Shown here piece after piece: positions 1 to 8,768 of a DNA stretch of 17,001 nucleotides. Where the stretch lies: contig JBKPDY010000072.1 of assembly GCA_046728155.1 (NCBI GenBank), positions 1 to 17,001 of the forward strand, given 5' to 3'. The notes below the pieces were generated by a model. The model made no database searches. It was not told where the DNA came from and saw only the letters and a program-made list of their open reading frames with translations. Position 1 is the first letter of the stretch. Each line of letters begins with the position of its first letter. Origin of the DNA: CAWDLX01 sp046728155 (GTDB lineage: Bacteria > Actinomycetota > Actinomycetes > Mycobacteriales > Micromonosporaceae). Position numbers and translations under genes: made by a program.

Positions 1-1707
1 CCACCCGGAAATGTCGGCAGTGTGCCAGGGGAGGACGCCGTGTTCGGCCCGCGATCGCACGATCGTGCTGAACAGCCACGTCCGGATGATCTCGTGTGCC
101 TGCGGCCGCAGGTCCATCGGGAAGACGCGCGCGAACAGGTCCGGATCGGTTTCCCAACCGCCGGCGATCTGCGGGGAGAGCGAGGATGTCGCCCACGTGT
201 CCATCACATCGGGATCGCCGACGAAGCCGCCCGGCTGGCCGCGCTGGGCCTCGGTGTACCCGTCCGGCACGTCGGTCCACGGGTCGACGGGCAGCGTGGA
301 CTCGTCCGGCGTGAGCGGGTCGGTGTAGTCGGGCTGGCCGTGGGCGTCGAGCCGGTACCAGACGGGGAAGGGCGGGCCGAGGTATCGCTGGCGGCTGATG
401 ACCCAATCCCCGGTGAGCCCGCCGACCCAGTTCTCGTACCGGTGCCGCATGTGCTCAGGGACCCAGCGCATCCGGCGGCCGAGCTCGAGCAGCTCCTTCC
501 GCAGGTCGGGGTCGCGCCCGCCATTTCGGATGTACCACTGGCGGGTGCTGACTATCTCCAGTGGACGGTCGCCCCGCTCGTAGAACTTCACCGGGTGGGT
601 GATCGGGCGCGGCGGACCGACGAGCGCGCCGGCCGCGCGGAGCATCTCCGCCACACGGACGCGGGCCGTGGCGACCGGCAGACCCTGAATCTCGCCGTAA
701 GCATGAGCGTCCACCGTGGTCGGCACGGCGCCGACCAGTCGGCCGTCACGCCCGACTATCACCCTGGTGTCGAGGTTCAGATCACGCCACCAGGTCACGT
801 CGGTCAGGTCGCCGAACGTGCACACCATCGCGAGGCCGGTGCCCTTCGTCGGCTCGGCCGCGGCGTGGGCCAGGATCGGCACGCTCGCCCCGAAGACCGG
901 CGTACGGGCTTCGCCGCCGACCAGGCGGATGAAGCGCGCGTCGTCCGGATGGCACACGAGTGCCACGCACGCCGGCAGAAGTTCCGGCCGGGTGGTGTCA
1001 ACCTCCAGCAGACCCTGAGGCCCGTCGAAGCGGAGCCGGTAGTAGGCGCCTGGCATGTCCCGGTCCTCAAGCTCGGCCTGGGCCACGGCGGTACCGAATG
1101 ACACGTCCCACAGGGAGGGCGCCTGCGCCGAGTAGGCCTCCCCTCGCGCCAGGTTACGTAGGAAGGCCCGCTGTGCGGTCAGCTGCGACCGCGGTGACAC
1201 CGTCGTGTAGTGAAGGCTCCAGTCGAAGCTGAGACCGAGCCGCCGCCACAAGTGCTCGTACGCGGCCTCATCCACGAGTGTCTGCCGCGCGCACAGCTCC
1301 ACGAACCCGCGTCGTGATATCGGCACCGGACGGCGGGGGTCCGGTGTGGACGGTGGGACGAAGTCCGGGTCGTACGGTAGCGAGGGATCACACCTGACGC
1401 CGAAGAGGTTCTGCACCCGGCGTTCCGTCGGCAGCCCGTTGTCGTCCCAGCCGATCGGGTAGAACACGGCCTTGCCCCGCATCCGCTGGAACCGGGCGAT
1501 CATGTCGGTGTGCGCGAACGAGAAGACGTGTCCAATATGGAGGTTCCCGGATACCGTGGGCGGAGGCGTGTCGATCGCGAACACATCCGCCCGCTCCGTC
1601 GAGCGGTCGAACGCGTACGTGCCCTCCTCCTGCCACCACTGCGACCACCGAGGCTCGAGGCCCTCCAGCGAGGGCTTCTCGGGCGCGCGCCGCGCGATAT
1701 CCTTCAT
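1..1707 (-). CDS. valS: Valyl-tRNA synthetase, archaeal/actinobacterial type (3' end beyond window)
   Basis: This cytoplasmic class I aminoacyl-tRNA synthetase charges tRNA-Val with valine. The window holds the first 569 residues. The N-terminus carries a KPSLEGLE motif, and the HIGH motif is at residues 57-60 in the context SGNLHIGH. A WDDNGLPTERRVQN segment follows. GDWVISRQR lies near residue 434 and DVMDTWATSS starts at residue 500. The visible part ends at ISGW, just before the expected KMSKS loop, which would lie outside. These motifs separate ValS from IleS and LeuS. The start is the ATG at 1705-1707, because an in-frame stop 54 nt upstream is the stop of the preceding ABC gene. No clear Shine-Dalgarno sequence precedes it. 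It is the last gene of a co-directional minus-strand run, and the short gap leaves no room for a T-box leader. Confidence 0.95.
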   Translation of the reverse strand, partial: MKDIARRAPEKPSLEGLEPRWSQWWQEEGTYAFDRSTERADVFAIDTPPPTVSGNLHIGHVFSFAHTDMIARFQRMRGKAVFYPIGWDDNGLPTERRVQNLFGVRCDPSLPYDPDFVPPSTPDPRRPVPISRRGFVELCARQTLVDEAAYEHLWRRLGLSFDWSLHYTTVSPRSQLTAQRAFLRNLARGEAYSAQAPSLWDVSFGTAVAQAELEDRDMPGAYYRLRFDGPQGLLEVDTTRPELLPACVALVCHPDDARFIRLVGGEARTPVFGASVPILAHAAAEPTKGTGLAMVCTFGDLTDVTWWRDLNLDTRVIVGRDGRLVGAVPTTVDAHAYGEIQGLPVATARVRVAEMLRAAGALVGPPRPITHPVKFYERGDRPLEIVSTRQWYIRNGGRDPDLRKELLELGRRMRWVPEHMRHRYENWVGGLTGDWVISRQRYLGPPFPVWYRLDAHGQPDYTDPLTPDESTLPVDPWTDVPDGYTEAQRGQPGGFVGDPDVMDTWATSSLSPQIAGGWETDPDLFARVFPMDLRPQAHEIIRTWLFSTIVRSRAEHGVLPWHTADISGW

Positions 1708-1761
1708 AGACGCAGGGTAGGGAGGCCCGCTGGCGATCGCGACCGGTTTCCGCCGGGGTGG

Positions 1762-3600
1762 CTACACGAGGCTGTCGTTCCACTGCTGGTGCAGGGCCGC
1801 GTACCGGCCGCCGCCGGCGATCAGCCGGCCCGGCGGACCATCCTCGACCAGCCGGCCTGCGTCGATGACGAGGACCCGATCGGCGATCTCCACTGTGGAG
1901 AGACGATGGGCGATGACGATGGCTGTCCGCTCGGCGAGGATCGTCCGCAGCGCGCGCTGCACCAGCCGCTCGGACGGGATGTCCAATGAGGAGGTCGCCT
2001 CATCGAGGATGAGCACGGCCGGATCTGCTAGAAAGGCCCTGGCGAAGGAGACCAGCTGCCGCTGACCCGCTGACAGCCGGCCACCCCGTTTTCGGACATC
2101 GGTCTCGTACCCGTCGGGGAGGCCCCGGATGAAATCGTCCGCCCCGATCGCCCGGGCAGCGCCCTCGACCTCGGCCGCGCCGGCCCCGGGTCGTCCGAGC
2201 GCGATGTTCTCGGCGATGGTGCCGGAGAAGAGGAAGTTCTCCTGGGTCACCATGACCACCGCCCGGCGCAGGTCCTCCTCGTTGAGCTCGCGCAGGTTCA
2301 CCCCGTCCAGGCGTACGGCTCCGCTGACCGGGTCGTAGAAGCGGGCGACGAGTTTGGCCACTGTGGACTTTCCGGCTCCGGTGGCGCCGACGAGGGCGAC
2401 CGTCTGGCCGGCCGGGATGCTCAGGTCGAGCCGGTGCAGCACGACCCTTTCCTTGCGGTAGGCGAAGGTCACGGCGTCGAAGGTGATGGCGCCCCGTGCG
2501 GCCGGGAGCGGCCGCGGGCGCTCAGGCTCGGGCACGCCGGGCTGCTCCTGCAGCACCCCGGAGAGTTTTTCGAGCGCCGCGGTCGCCGACTGCAGGGCGT
2601 TGTAGAACTGGCTCAGATCCTGCATCGGCTCGAAGAACCGGCGCAGGTACAGCAGGAAGGCGGCGAGGACGCCGATCTCGGTGCGCCCATTGAGCACCCG
2701 GTACGCCCCGTACCCGAGCACGGCGGCGATCGTGACGTTGCCGATCAGCTTGATCGTCGGAGCGAAGATCGAAATGAGTCGGGCGGCGGCCAGGTTCGCT
2801 GCCCGGTACTCGTCGTTGACGACCTCGAAGATCTCCTGGTTGCGTGGCTCGCGGCGGAACGCCTGGACCGCGCGGATGCCGCCGAGCGACTCCACGAAGT
2901 GGACGATGACAAGTGCCACCGCCTCGCGCGTGCGCCGGTAGGCCCTGGCCGAGGCGTGCCGGAACCAGTTCGATACCCAGAGCAGGAACGGGAAGGACAG
3001 CAATGTCACCAGAGCCAGCGGTGGATCGAGCACAAGCAGGATCACCGCGATGGAGACCACCGATAGCACGGCCAGCACCAGGTCCTCGATGCCGCCGTCG
3101 ACCAGCTCGGAGATCGTATCCATGTCGGAGGTCAGGCGGGCCACCATCCGGCCCGAGGTATACCGCTCGTGGAAGCCGATCGAGAGCCGCTGGAAGTGCC
3201 GGTAGACCCGCTGGCGCAGGTCGAGGAGCACGGCCTGACCGACCCGGCCGGAGACGGTGAGGAAGCCGCGTTTGCCGAGGTACTCGGCGAGGCCGGCGAT
3301 CGTGAACGCGATCGCCACCCCCACGAGGACAGCGGGGTCGCCGTGCCGGAGCGGCTCGATGCCGTCGTCGATGCCGAGGCTGACGAGGTACGGGCCGGCC
3401 ATGGTCGCCGCGTTCTGCAGCAGCAACAGGCCGATGATGATCGCGAGTGCCCGCCGGTGTGGCCGGAGCAGGGAGGCGAGCAGGGTACGGGTCGAGGCAC
3501 GGAGCCGGATGCTGGCCGTCTCGTCCGGCGCCTCGGCTTCCGTCCGCTCGGCGTCGGACTCCGGGGCGAGACCACGCCACTGTTCGACGTCGATGCTCAT
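1762..3600 (-). CDS. ABC exporter half-transporter (TMD-NBD), subunit with the consensus ATPase residues
   Basis: This is a 612-residue type IV (B-type) ABC exporter half, probably pairing in the inner membrane with the product of the gene just upstream. The substrate is unknown; related pairs export drugs, peptides or lipids. A transmembrane domain spans about residues 45-345, with hydrophobic helices near 50-75, 90-107, 170-205 and 285-320. The NBD spans about 370-612. Walker A is G405-S412 (GATGAGKS), the Q-loop Gln is Q453, the signature is LSAGQ at 509-513 (second Gly replaced by Ala), Walker B is VLILDE ending at catalytic E534, and the switch His is H565. The ATG at 3598-3600 has a GGAGG nine bases upstream. 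An in-frame start 90 nt further up would read through the intergenic repeat and is unlikely. valS follows after 54 nt. Confidence 0.93.
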   Translation of the reverse strand: MSIDVEQWRGLAPESDAERTEAEAPDETASIRLRASTRTLLASLLRPHRRALAIIIGLLLLQNAATMAGPYLVSLGIDDGIEPLRHGDPAVLVGVAIAFTIAGLAEYLGKRGFLTVSGRVGQAVLLDLRQRVYRHFQRLSIGFHERYTSGRMVARLTSDMDTISELVDGGIEDLVLAVLSVVSIAVILLVLDPPLALVTLLSFPFLLWVSNWFRHASARAYRRTREAVALVIVHFVESLGGIRAVQAFRREPRNQEIFEVVNDEYRAANLAAARLISIFAPTIKLIGNVTIAAVLGYGAYRVLNGRTEIGVLAAFLLYLRRFFEPMQDLSQFYNALQSATAALEKLSGVLQEQPGVPEPERPRPLPAARGAITFDAVTFAYRKERVVLHRLDLSIPAGQTVALVGATGAGKSTVAKLVARFYDPVSGAVRLDGVNLRELNEEDLRRAVVMVTQENFLFSGTIAENIALGRPGAGAAEVEGAARAIGADDFIRGLPDGYETDVRKRGGRLSAGQRQLVSFARAFLADPAVLILDEATSSLDIPSERLVQRALRTILAERTAIVIAHRLSTVEIADRVLVIDAGRLVEDGPPGRLIAGGGRYAALHQQWNDSLV

Positions 3601-3609
3601 ACTGCATCG

Positions 3610-3614
3610 CCTCC
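3610..3614 (-). promoter_or_regulatory. Ribosome binding site deciding the start of the downstream ABC gene
   Basis: GGAGG on the minus strand lies nine bases before the ATG at 3600. It supports this ATG over an in-frame start at 3690 located inside the repeat. Confidence 0.7.
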
Positions 3615-3632
3615 GCGCTCGCTCCGCAGCTG

Positions 3633-3737
3633 CCACCCCACGAAGTCGCTTCGCTTCGCTCCACGTCTCCGCGGGGGCCCCGGTACCCACCCCACGAAGA
3701 CGCTCCGCTTCGCTCCACGTCTCCGCGGGGGCCCCGG
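3633..3737. repeat. Two tandem intergenic repeat units, 54-bp period, with hairpin potential
   Basis: Positions 3633-3683 and 3687-3737 match over 51 bp with two mismatches, giving a period of 54 bp. Each unit contains a CCCCACGAAG start, a CGCTTCGCTCCACG centre and a GGGGGCCCCGG end. The second unit can fold: AGACG at 3698-3702 pairs with CGTCT at 3718-3722 around a 15-nt loop, flanked by CCCC (3690-3693) and GGGG (3727-3730). In the first unit the inner stem has one mismatch. The repeats lie between the stop of one ABC subunit gene and the start of its partner. Because 54 is a multiple of three, several frames stay open, producing spurious ORFs such as an 18-residue PRGDVERS-type peptide repeat. 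I recall similar elements between genes in Micromonosporaceae, which is unverified. Confidence 0.85.
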
Positions 3738-3781
3738 GAAAGGCCTAACGGCCCTGCGATGCTCACTCGCTGTCGGCTCGG

Positions 3782-5569
3782 TCACGGCACCGTCACCTCG
3801 TCGGTGAGGTCAGCGGCCGTATCGCTCGCCGCCGAGAGCACGTTGCGATAGGCAGGCACCGTTGCCAGCAGCTGCGAGTGGGTCCCGACCGCCGCGATGA
3901 CGCCGTTGGCGAGGAGCGCGACCCGATCGGCGAGGGCCACGGTGCTCGGCCGGTGCACAACCAGGATCGCGGTGGTGCCGGCGAGTACGCGGTGAAGGGC
4001 CTCCTCGACCATCGCCTCGGTATGCACATCGAGCGCGGAGAGCGGGTCGTCGAGCACGAGCACGCGCGGCTTGCCCAGCACCGCCCGCGCGAGGGCGAGC
4101 CGCTGGCGCTGGCCGCCGGAGAGCGACAGCCCCTGCTCGCCCACCCGGGTGGTCAGGCCCCATGGCAGTTCGTACACGAACTCCGCCTGGGCGACGCCGA
4201 GCGCCTCGGCGATGTCGTCGTCGGTGGCGTCGTGATGGCCGAGTGTGAGATTCTCCCGCACGCTCATCGAGAAAAGGGTGGCCTCCTCGAAGGCGAACCC
4301 GACCACCGACCGCAGCGAGTCCAATGTGGAGTCACGAACGTCCACCCCGTCCAGGGTGATCCGTCCCCCGTCGGCATCGACCAGTCGCGGGACGAGGCTC
4401 GCCAGGGTGGTCTTGCCGGAGCCGGTCACCCCGACGATCGCGAGCGTCTCGCCCGGTCGCACGTGCAGGTCGACCCCGCGCAGGACCGGGGTGTCCGAGC
4501 CCGGGTACGTGAACCGTACGTCCTCGAACCGGATCTCGCCCCGGACGGCCGACCGAACAAGCGGGACGGCGCCGGGACGGTCGACGATGCTCGGCTCGGT
4601 GTCGAGCACCTCCTGGACCCGGTCGGCGGCGGTCATGGCCTCCTGCGCGTTGGCGATGATGTAACCCATGGCGTCAATCGGCCACACCGTCATCAACTGC
4701 AGCGCCACGAAGGCGACCAGCTCGCCGGTGGTCATCCGGCCGGTCGCCACCGCCGCGGCACCGCCGATGAGTACCAGGGCGAGCGTGACGTTGGGGACGG
4801 CATCGAAGGTCGGCCACGCGCTCGCCACCATCCGGGTCTTGCTGACCGCGGTGGCGTACAGGCGCCGGGCCCGCTCGTCGAAGAGCGCGGCCATATGGGC
4901 CCGGCGGCCGAACGCCTTGATGATCCGGATCCCGGCGGCGCTCTCCTCGACCAGCGTGGCCAGGTCGCCCTGCTCGTCCTGCATCTTTCGGGCAGCCACG
5001 TTGTACTTCTGGGTGAACCGCTTACTGATGACGAAGAGCGGCACGGCGCTGGCCAGGACGAGCAGGCCCAGCGGCCAGAACAGGTGCAGCAGGAGGATCG
5101 CGACCGTCACGAACGTGGTGAAGCTGATGACAAGGAAGACCAGGCCGAACGACAGGAACCGCCGGATCACGCTCAGGTCGGAGGTGGCCCGGGAGAGCAG
5201 CTGGCCCGACTGCCAGCCGTCATGGAACGCCACCGGCAGACGTTGCAGGTGGGCGTAGAGATCGTCGCGTATCGCCGTCTCCATGCCCAGCGCCGACGCC
5301 GACTGGGCCCATCGACGGTAGAAGATGAGCAGAGCCTCCATCACACCGAAGGCGAGGGCCAGCGCGCCGAGCTCCCACAGGCCTGCGGTGTCGTGCCGGC
5401 GCACCGGTCCGTCAACGACGCGCTGGGCGAGTAGCGGTATCGCTATGCTCACACTTGTCGCGGCGATGCCGGCGAGGATGAGGCGAACCGTCTGCCAGGC
5501 GTACGGTCGCAGGTACCCCCGCATGCGCCAGAGGTTGGTCAGGGCATGCTGATGGTCTCCGGGGGGCAC
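3782..5569 (-). CDS. ABC exporter half-transporter (TMD-NBD), degenerate-site subunit
   Basis: This 595-residue ABC exporter half is the likely heterodimer partner of the next gene. The membrane domain covers about residues 20-310, with strongly hydrophobic stretches at 28-50, 64-84, 139-182 and 260-292. In the NBD, Walker A is G380-T387 (GVTGSGKT), and the signature LSGGQ at 483-487 is canonical. The Q-loop Gln is replaced by E428 in FAFEEATLF. Walker B ends LVLDD, so the catalytic Glu is Asp (D508). H539 is present. These substitutions are typical of the degenerate half of heterodimeric exporters such as TM287/288, LmrCD or TmrAB. GTG at 5567-5569 directly follows an in-frame TGA and is the earliest possible start. 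ATG at 5522-5524 (residue 16) is an alternative. No strong Shine-Dalgarno is visible. ogt ends 43 nt upstream. Confidence 0.93.
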   Translation of the reverse strand: MPPGDHQHALTNLWRMRGYLRPYAWQTVRLILAGIAATSVSIAIPLLAQRVVDGPVRRHDTAGLWELGALALAFGVMEALLIFYRRWAQSASALGMETAIRDDLYAHLQRLPVAFHDGWQSGQLLSRATSDLSVIRRFLSFGLVFLVISFTTFVTVAILLLHLFWPLGLLVLASAVPLFVISKRFTQKYNVAARKMQDEQGDLATLVEESAAGIRIIKAFGRRAHMAALFDERARRLYATAVSKTRMVASAWPTFDAVPNVTLALVLIGGAAAVATGRMTTGELVAFVALQLMTVWPIDAMGYIIANAQEAMTAADRVQEVLDTEPSIVDRPGAVPLVRSAVRGEIRFEDVRFTYPGSDTPVLRGVDLHVRPGETLAIVGVTGSGKTTLASLVPRLVDADGGRITLDGVDVRDSTLDSLRSVVGFAFEEATLFSMSVRENLTLGHHDATDDDIAEALGVAQAEFVYELPWGLTTRVGEQGLSLSGGQRQRLALARAVLGKPRVLVLDDPLSALDVHTEAMVEEALHRVLAGTTAILVVHRPSTVALADRVALLANGVIAAVGTHSQLLATVPAYRNVLSAASDTAADLTDEVTVP

Positions 5570-5612
5570 TCAACGACCGTAGCTCGCCGGTCCGACAGTT
5601 GGCGCTGGGTTT

Positions 5613-6113
5613 TCAGCCTCCGCGCTCGTGAGCCAGGAGAAACTGTTTCACCGCCAGGCCCCAACGGAATCCACCGAGGTTGCCGTCACTACGGATCACC
5701 CGGTGGCAGGGTACGAAGAGTGCGGCGGCGTTGCGGGCGCAGGCCTGGGCCGCGGCGCGTACGGCCGCCGGGTTCCCGCTGCGGCCGGCCAGCTGCGCGT
5801 AGGTCACCCTCTCGCCGGCGGGCACCTCACGCAGCGCCTTCCACGCCGCGGGTAGGAACGCGCCGTCGCTGTGTTGACGCACCGGAACGGTGTCGGGAGC
5901 GTCCAGCTCGCCCTGGTGGTAGGCGAGCGCGGCGCGCGTCGCCGCGCCCAGCTCCTTGCGCCGTACCGGTTGCGTACGGAGATCGGGGTGGACCTGCGGC
6001 AGGAGCCGGTCCGCGTCGGCCGTCCAGCCCGAGGCCAGGACGCTGCCGTCATCGTCGACGACGATCGTGAACGGGCCGGCCTGAGTGTCGATTGTGGACA
6101 TATAGCTTGTCAT
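5613..6113 (-). CDS. ogt: Methylated-DNA--[protein]-cysteine S-methyltransferase
   Basis: This 166-residue suicide alkyltransferase moves methyl groups from O6-methylguanine (and O4-methylthymine) in DNA to its own cysteine. The active-site motif is PCHRVI at residues 135-140, with acceptor C136. The DNA-binding wing carries AGERVTYAQLAG at 99-110 and a RAAAQACARN segment at 119-128, standing in for the usual RAVGxAxxxNP. GGFRWG follows at 147-152. The N-terminal domain is short, as in Ogt/AdaB. ATG at 6111-6113 overlaps the TGA of the upstream alkA-type gene (ATGA) and has GGAGG five bases ahead, so translation is probably coupled. An ATG four codons in is an alternative. In Mycobacterium tuberculosis the alkA (Rv1317c) and ogt (Rv1316c) genes have the same adjacency. 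Confidence 0.95.
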   Translation of the reverse strand: MTSYMSTIDTQAGPFTIVVDDDGSVLASGWTADADRLLPQVHPDLRTQPVRRKELGAATRAALAYHQGELDAPDTVPVRQHSDGAFLPAAWKALREVPAGERVTYAQLAGRSGNPAAVRAAAQACARNAAALFVPCHRVIRSDGNLGGFRWGLAVKQFLLAHERGG

Positions 6114-7555
6114 GCGTGCCTCCAGAGGCGGATGGTGGCGTACGAACGCCAGGGTGCCCACGCCGTAGCGGCGTGTCCGGCCAGGTCGGCCGGGTCGTCG
6201 GTGAGCCCGAGAGCGGCCGCGCCGCGGCGTACCCCCAGATCGGTCGGCAGCAACACATCGGGGTCGCCCAGCCCGCGCATCGCGACGTACTGGGCGGTCC
6301 ACGGTCCGACTCCCGGCTGAGCGAGCAGGGCCTCGTTCGCCTCGGCCCGGTCGACGCCCGGATCGAGTCGCAGTTCGCCGGTCGCGACCGCCGCGGCCAG
6401 CGTGCGCAGGCTCCGGCGTCGGGTGGCCGGCATGCCGAACGCATCGTCCGGCGCCGACGCCACCTCCGCCGCGGTCGGGAAGCCGCGTAGGTGCTCGCCG
6501 GTCGCCATCGGCGCGGTGGCGCCGGCGACGAGGGTGGCCAGGATCCGGCGCGCAGCCACGACGGAGATCTGTTGTCCGACGATCGCCCGGATGGCTGTCT
6601 CGAAGCCGTCCACAGCGCCCGGCACCCGTACGCCTGGCGCCTTCGCCACATCGGGGGCGAGCGCCTCGTCCGCGCCGAGCACGGCGTCCACGGCGACGGG
6701 ATCAGCGTCGAGATCGAGCAGCCGCCGGCACCGGGCCACAGCCGGGGCGAGGTCGCGCACGTCGGTCAGGTGAAGCCGTGTGTGGACGTACCCCGGCCGT
6801 ATCTCCAGTTCCGCCGTACCGGTGCCGTTGGGCAGCCGGAGTCCGCGCCGGTACACCCCGTCGACCACCTCATCCACTCCGGGAACCGCGCGCTGGCCGA
6901 GAAAGGCGAGCATTGTTTCGGCGTGCAGCGGCTCCCGGTACGGGAGCCTCAGGGTTATGGTGCCGAGTTCGCCGGACGGCCCCTGCCGCTGGGCATGCTT
7001 GCCCTCCCGCAACTGCGACGGCGTGCGCCCGTACACCTCACGGATCGTGTCGTTGAACTGCCGAACGCTGCCGAACCCGGCGGCGAAAGCGATCCCGGCC
7101 AGCCCGATGTCGGTCGTCTCGATCAGGACCCGGGCGGTCTGCGCTCGCTGGGCCCGCGCCAGCGCGATCGGCCCGGCGCCCAGCTCAGCCTGCAGCAGCC
7201 GGCCGAGATGCCGCTCGGTGTAGCCCAGCCGCGATGCGAGCCCGGGCACTCCGTCACGGTCGACCACGCCGTCGGCGATCAGGCGCATCGCCCGCCCGAC
7301 GACGTCGGCCCGGTAGTTCCACTCCGGCGAGCCGGGCGCGGCGTCGGGCCGGCAGCGCAGGCAGGCTCGGAAGCCCTCGCGTTGGGCCGCCGCCGCCGAA
7401 GGCAGGAACCGGATGTGTTCCCGCTTCGGGGTCATCGCCGGGCAGGACGGGCGGCAGTAGATCCGCGTCGAGGTGACGGCCGTCACGAACCAGCCGTCGA
7501 AACGGGGGTCCCGGCTCGCCACCGCACGGTGCCGCCACTCGAAGTCGTTCTCCAT
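6110..7555 (-). CDS. alkA: Ada-like methyl sensor / AraC HTH / AlkA 3-methyladenine DNA glycosylase fusion
   Basis: This 481-residue protein combines regulator and repair enzyme. Residues 5-75 form the Ada zinc domain with Cys ligands C34, C38 (YCRPSC), C65 and C68 (CLRC). C34 matches the methylphosphotriester acceptor of Ada. Residues 83-183 form an AraC-type HTH ending in an FGSVRQFNDTIREVYGRTP-type signature. Residues 198-481 form the AlkA glycosylase, which excises 3-methyladenine and related bases. It has helix-hairpin-helix PGVGPWTA at 414-421 and the catalytic Asp D439 in LPTDLGVR. The domain order matches M. tuberculosis Rv1317c. ATG at 7553-7555 precedes the first Ada-domain residues. 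A longer open frame upstream is the antisense shadow of ychF. A GGAG lies about 12 bases upstream. By analogy with Ada, the methylated protein may activate this operon. The TGA overlaps the ogt ATG. Confidence 0.95.
   Translation of the reverse strand: MENDFEWRHRAVASRDPRFDGWFVTAVTSTRIYCRPSCPAMTPKREHIRFLPSAAAAQREGFRACLRCRPDAAPGSPEWNYRADVVGRAMRLIADGVVDRDGVPGLASRLGYTERHLGRLLQAELGAGPIALARAQRAQTARVLIETTDIGLAGIAFAAGFGSVRQFNDTIREVYGRTPSQLREGKHAQRQGPSGELGTITLRLPYREPLHAETMLAFLGQRAVPGVDEVVDGVYRRGLRLPNGTGTAELEIRPGYVHTRLHLTDVRDLAPAVARCRRLLDLDADPVAVDAVLGADEALAPDVAKAPGVRVPGAVDGFETAIRAIVGQQISVVAARRILATLVAGATAPMATGEHLRGFPTAAEVASAPDDAFGMPATRRRSLRTLAAAVATGELRLDPGVDRAEANEALLAQPGVGPWTAQYVAMRGLGDPDVLLPTDLGVRRGAAALGLTDDPADLAGHAATAWAPWRSYATIRLWRHA
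6119..6123 (-). promoter_or_regulatory. Ribosome binding site of ogt, inside the end of the alkA-type gene
   Basis: GGAGG on the minus strand lies five bases before the ogt ATG at 6113, within the last codons of the upstream gene. It fixes the ogt start and fits translational coupling. Confidence 0.75.
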
Positions 7556-7654
7556 ACGACGATCGTGCTCCGGCGCCTGTCGTTGTGCTGGCGGTTTTCG
7601 GACATTGGGTCTCGCCCCGCTCGCGCTGTGCCGGTCCGTAGACTGACGGTCGCC
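7556..7654. promoter_or_regulatory. Divergent promoter region between alkA/ada and ychF
   Basis: This 99-bp gap separates divergent genes and must hold both 5' ends. On the plus strand TAGACT (7639-7644) has the form of an actinobacterial -10 box and would start transcription about four bases before the ychF ATG, suggesting a nearly leaderless message. No matching -35 element is evident. On the minus strand I see no recognisable Ada box or clear hexamers. Confidence 0.4.
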
Positions 7655-8761
<1,107 letters not shown>

Positions 8762-8768
8762 TCGCGGG

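Noticed and set aside
22..1101. A 359-codon plus-strand open frame
   Set aside because: It is antisense to valS, whose HIGH and other class I motifs are clear.
1708..1761. T-box leader or terminator upstream of valS
   Set aside because: The 54-nt gap is too short for a T-box and shows no hairpin followed by a U-run.
3633..3737. Possible CRISPR array
   Set aside because: There are only two units, abutting with a 3-bp joint rather than unique spacers, and no cas genes are nearby.
2522..3766. A 414-codon minus-strand frame starting with two copies of an 18-residue PRGDVERS-type peptide
   Set aside because: It is the wrong frame of the ABC gene read back through the 54-bp repeats; the peptide repeat is an artefact of repeat length divisible by three.
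3878..5434. A 518-codon plus-strand open frame
   Set aside because: It lies entirely antisense to an ABC gene with clear Walker and signature motifs, and its translation is low-complexity and charged.
6491..7654. An upstream in-frame extension of ychF
   Set aside because: YchF begins at its conserved N-terminus at 7655; the extension is antisense to the alkA-type gene.
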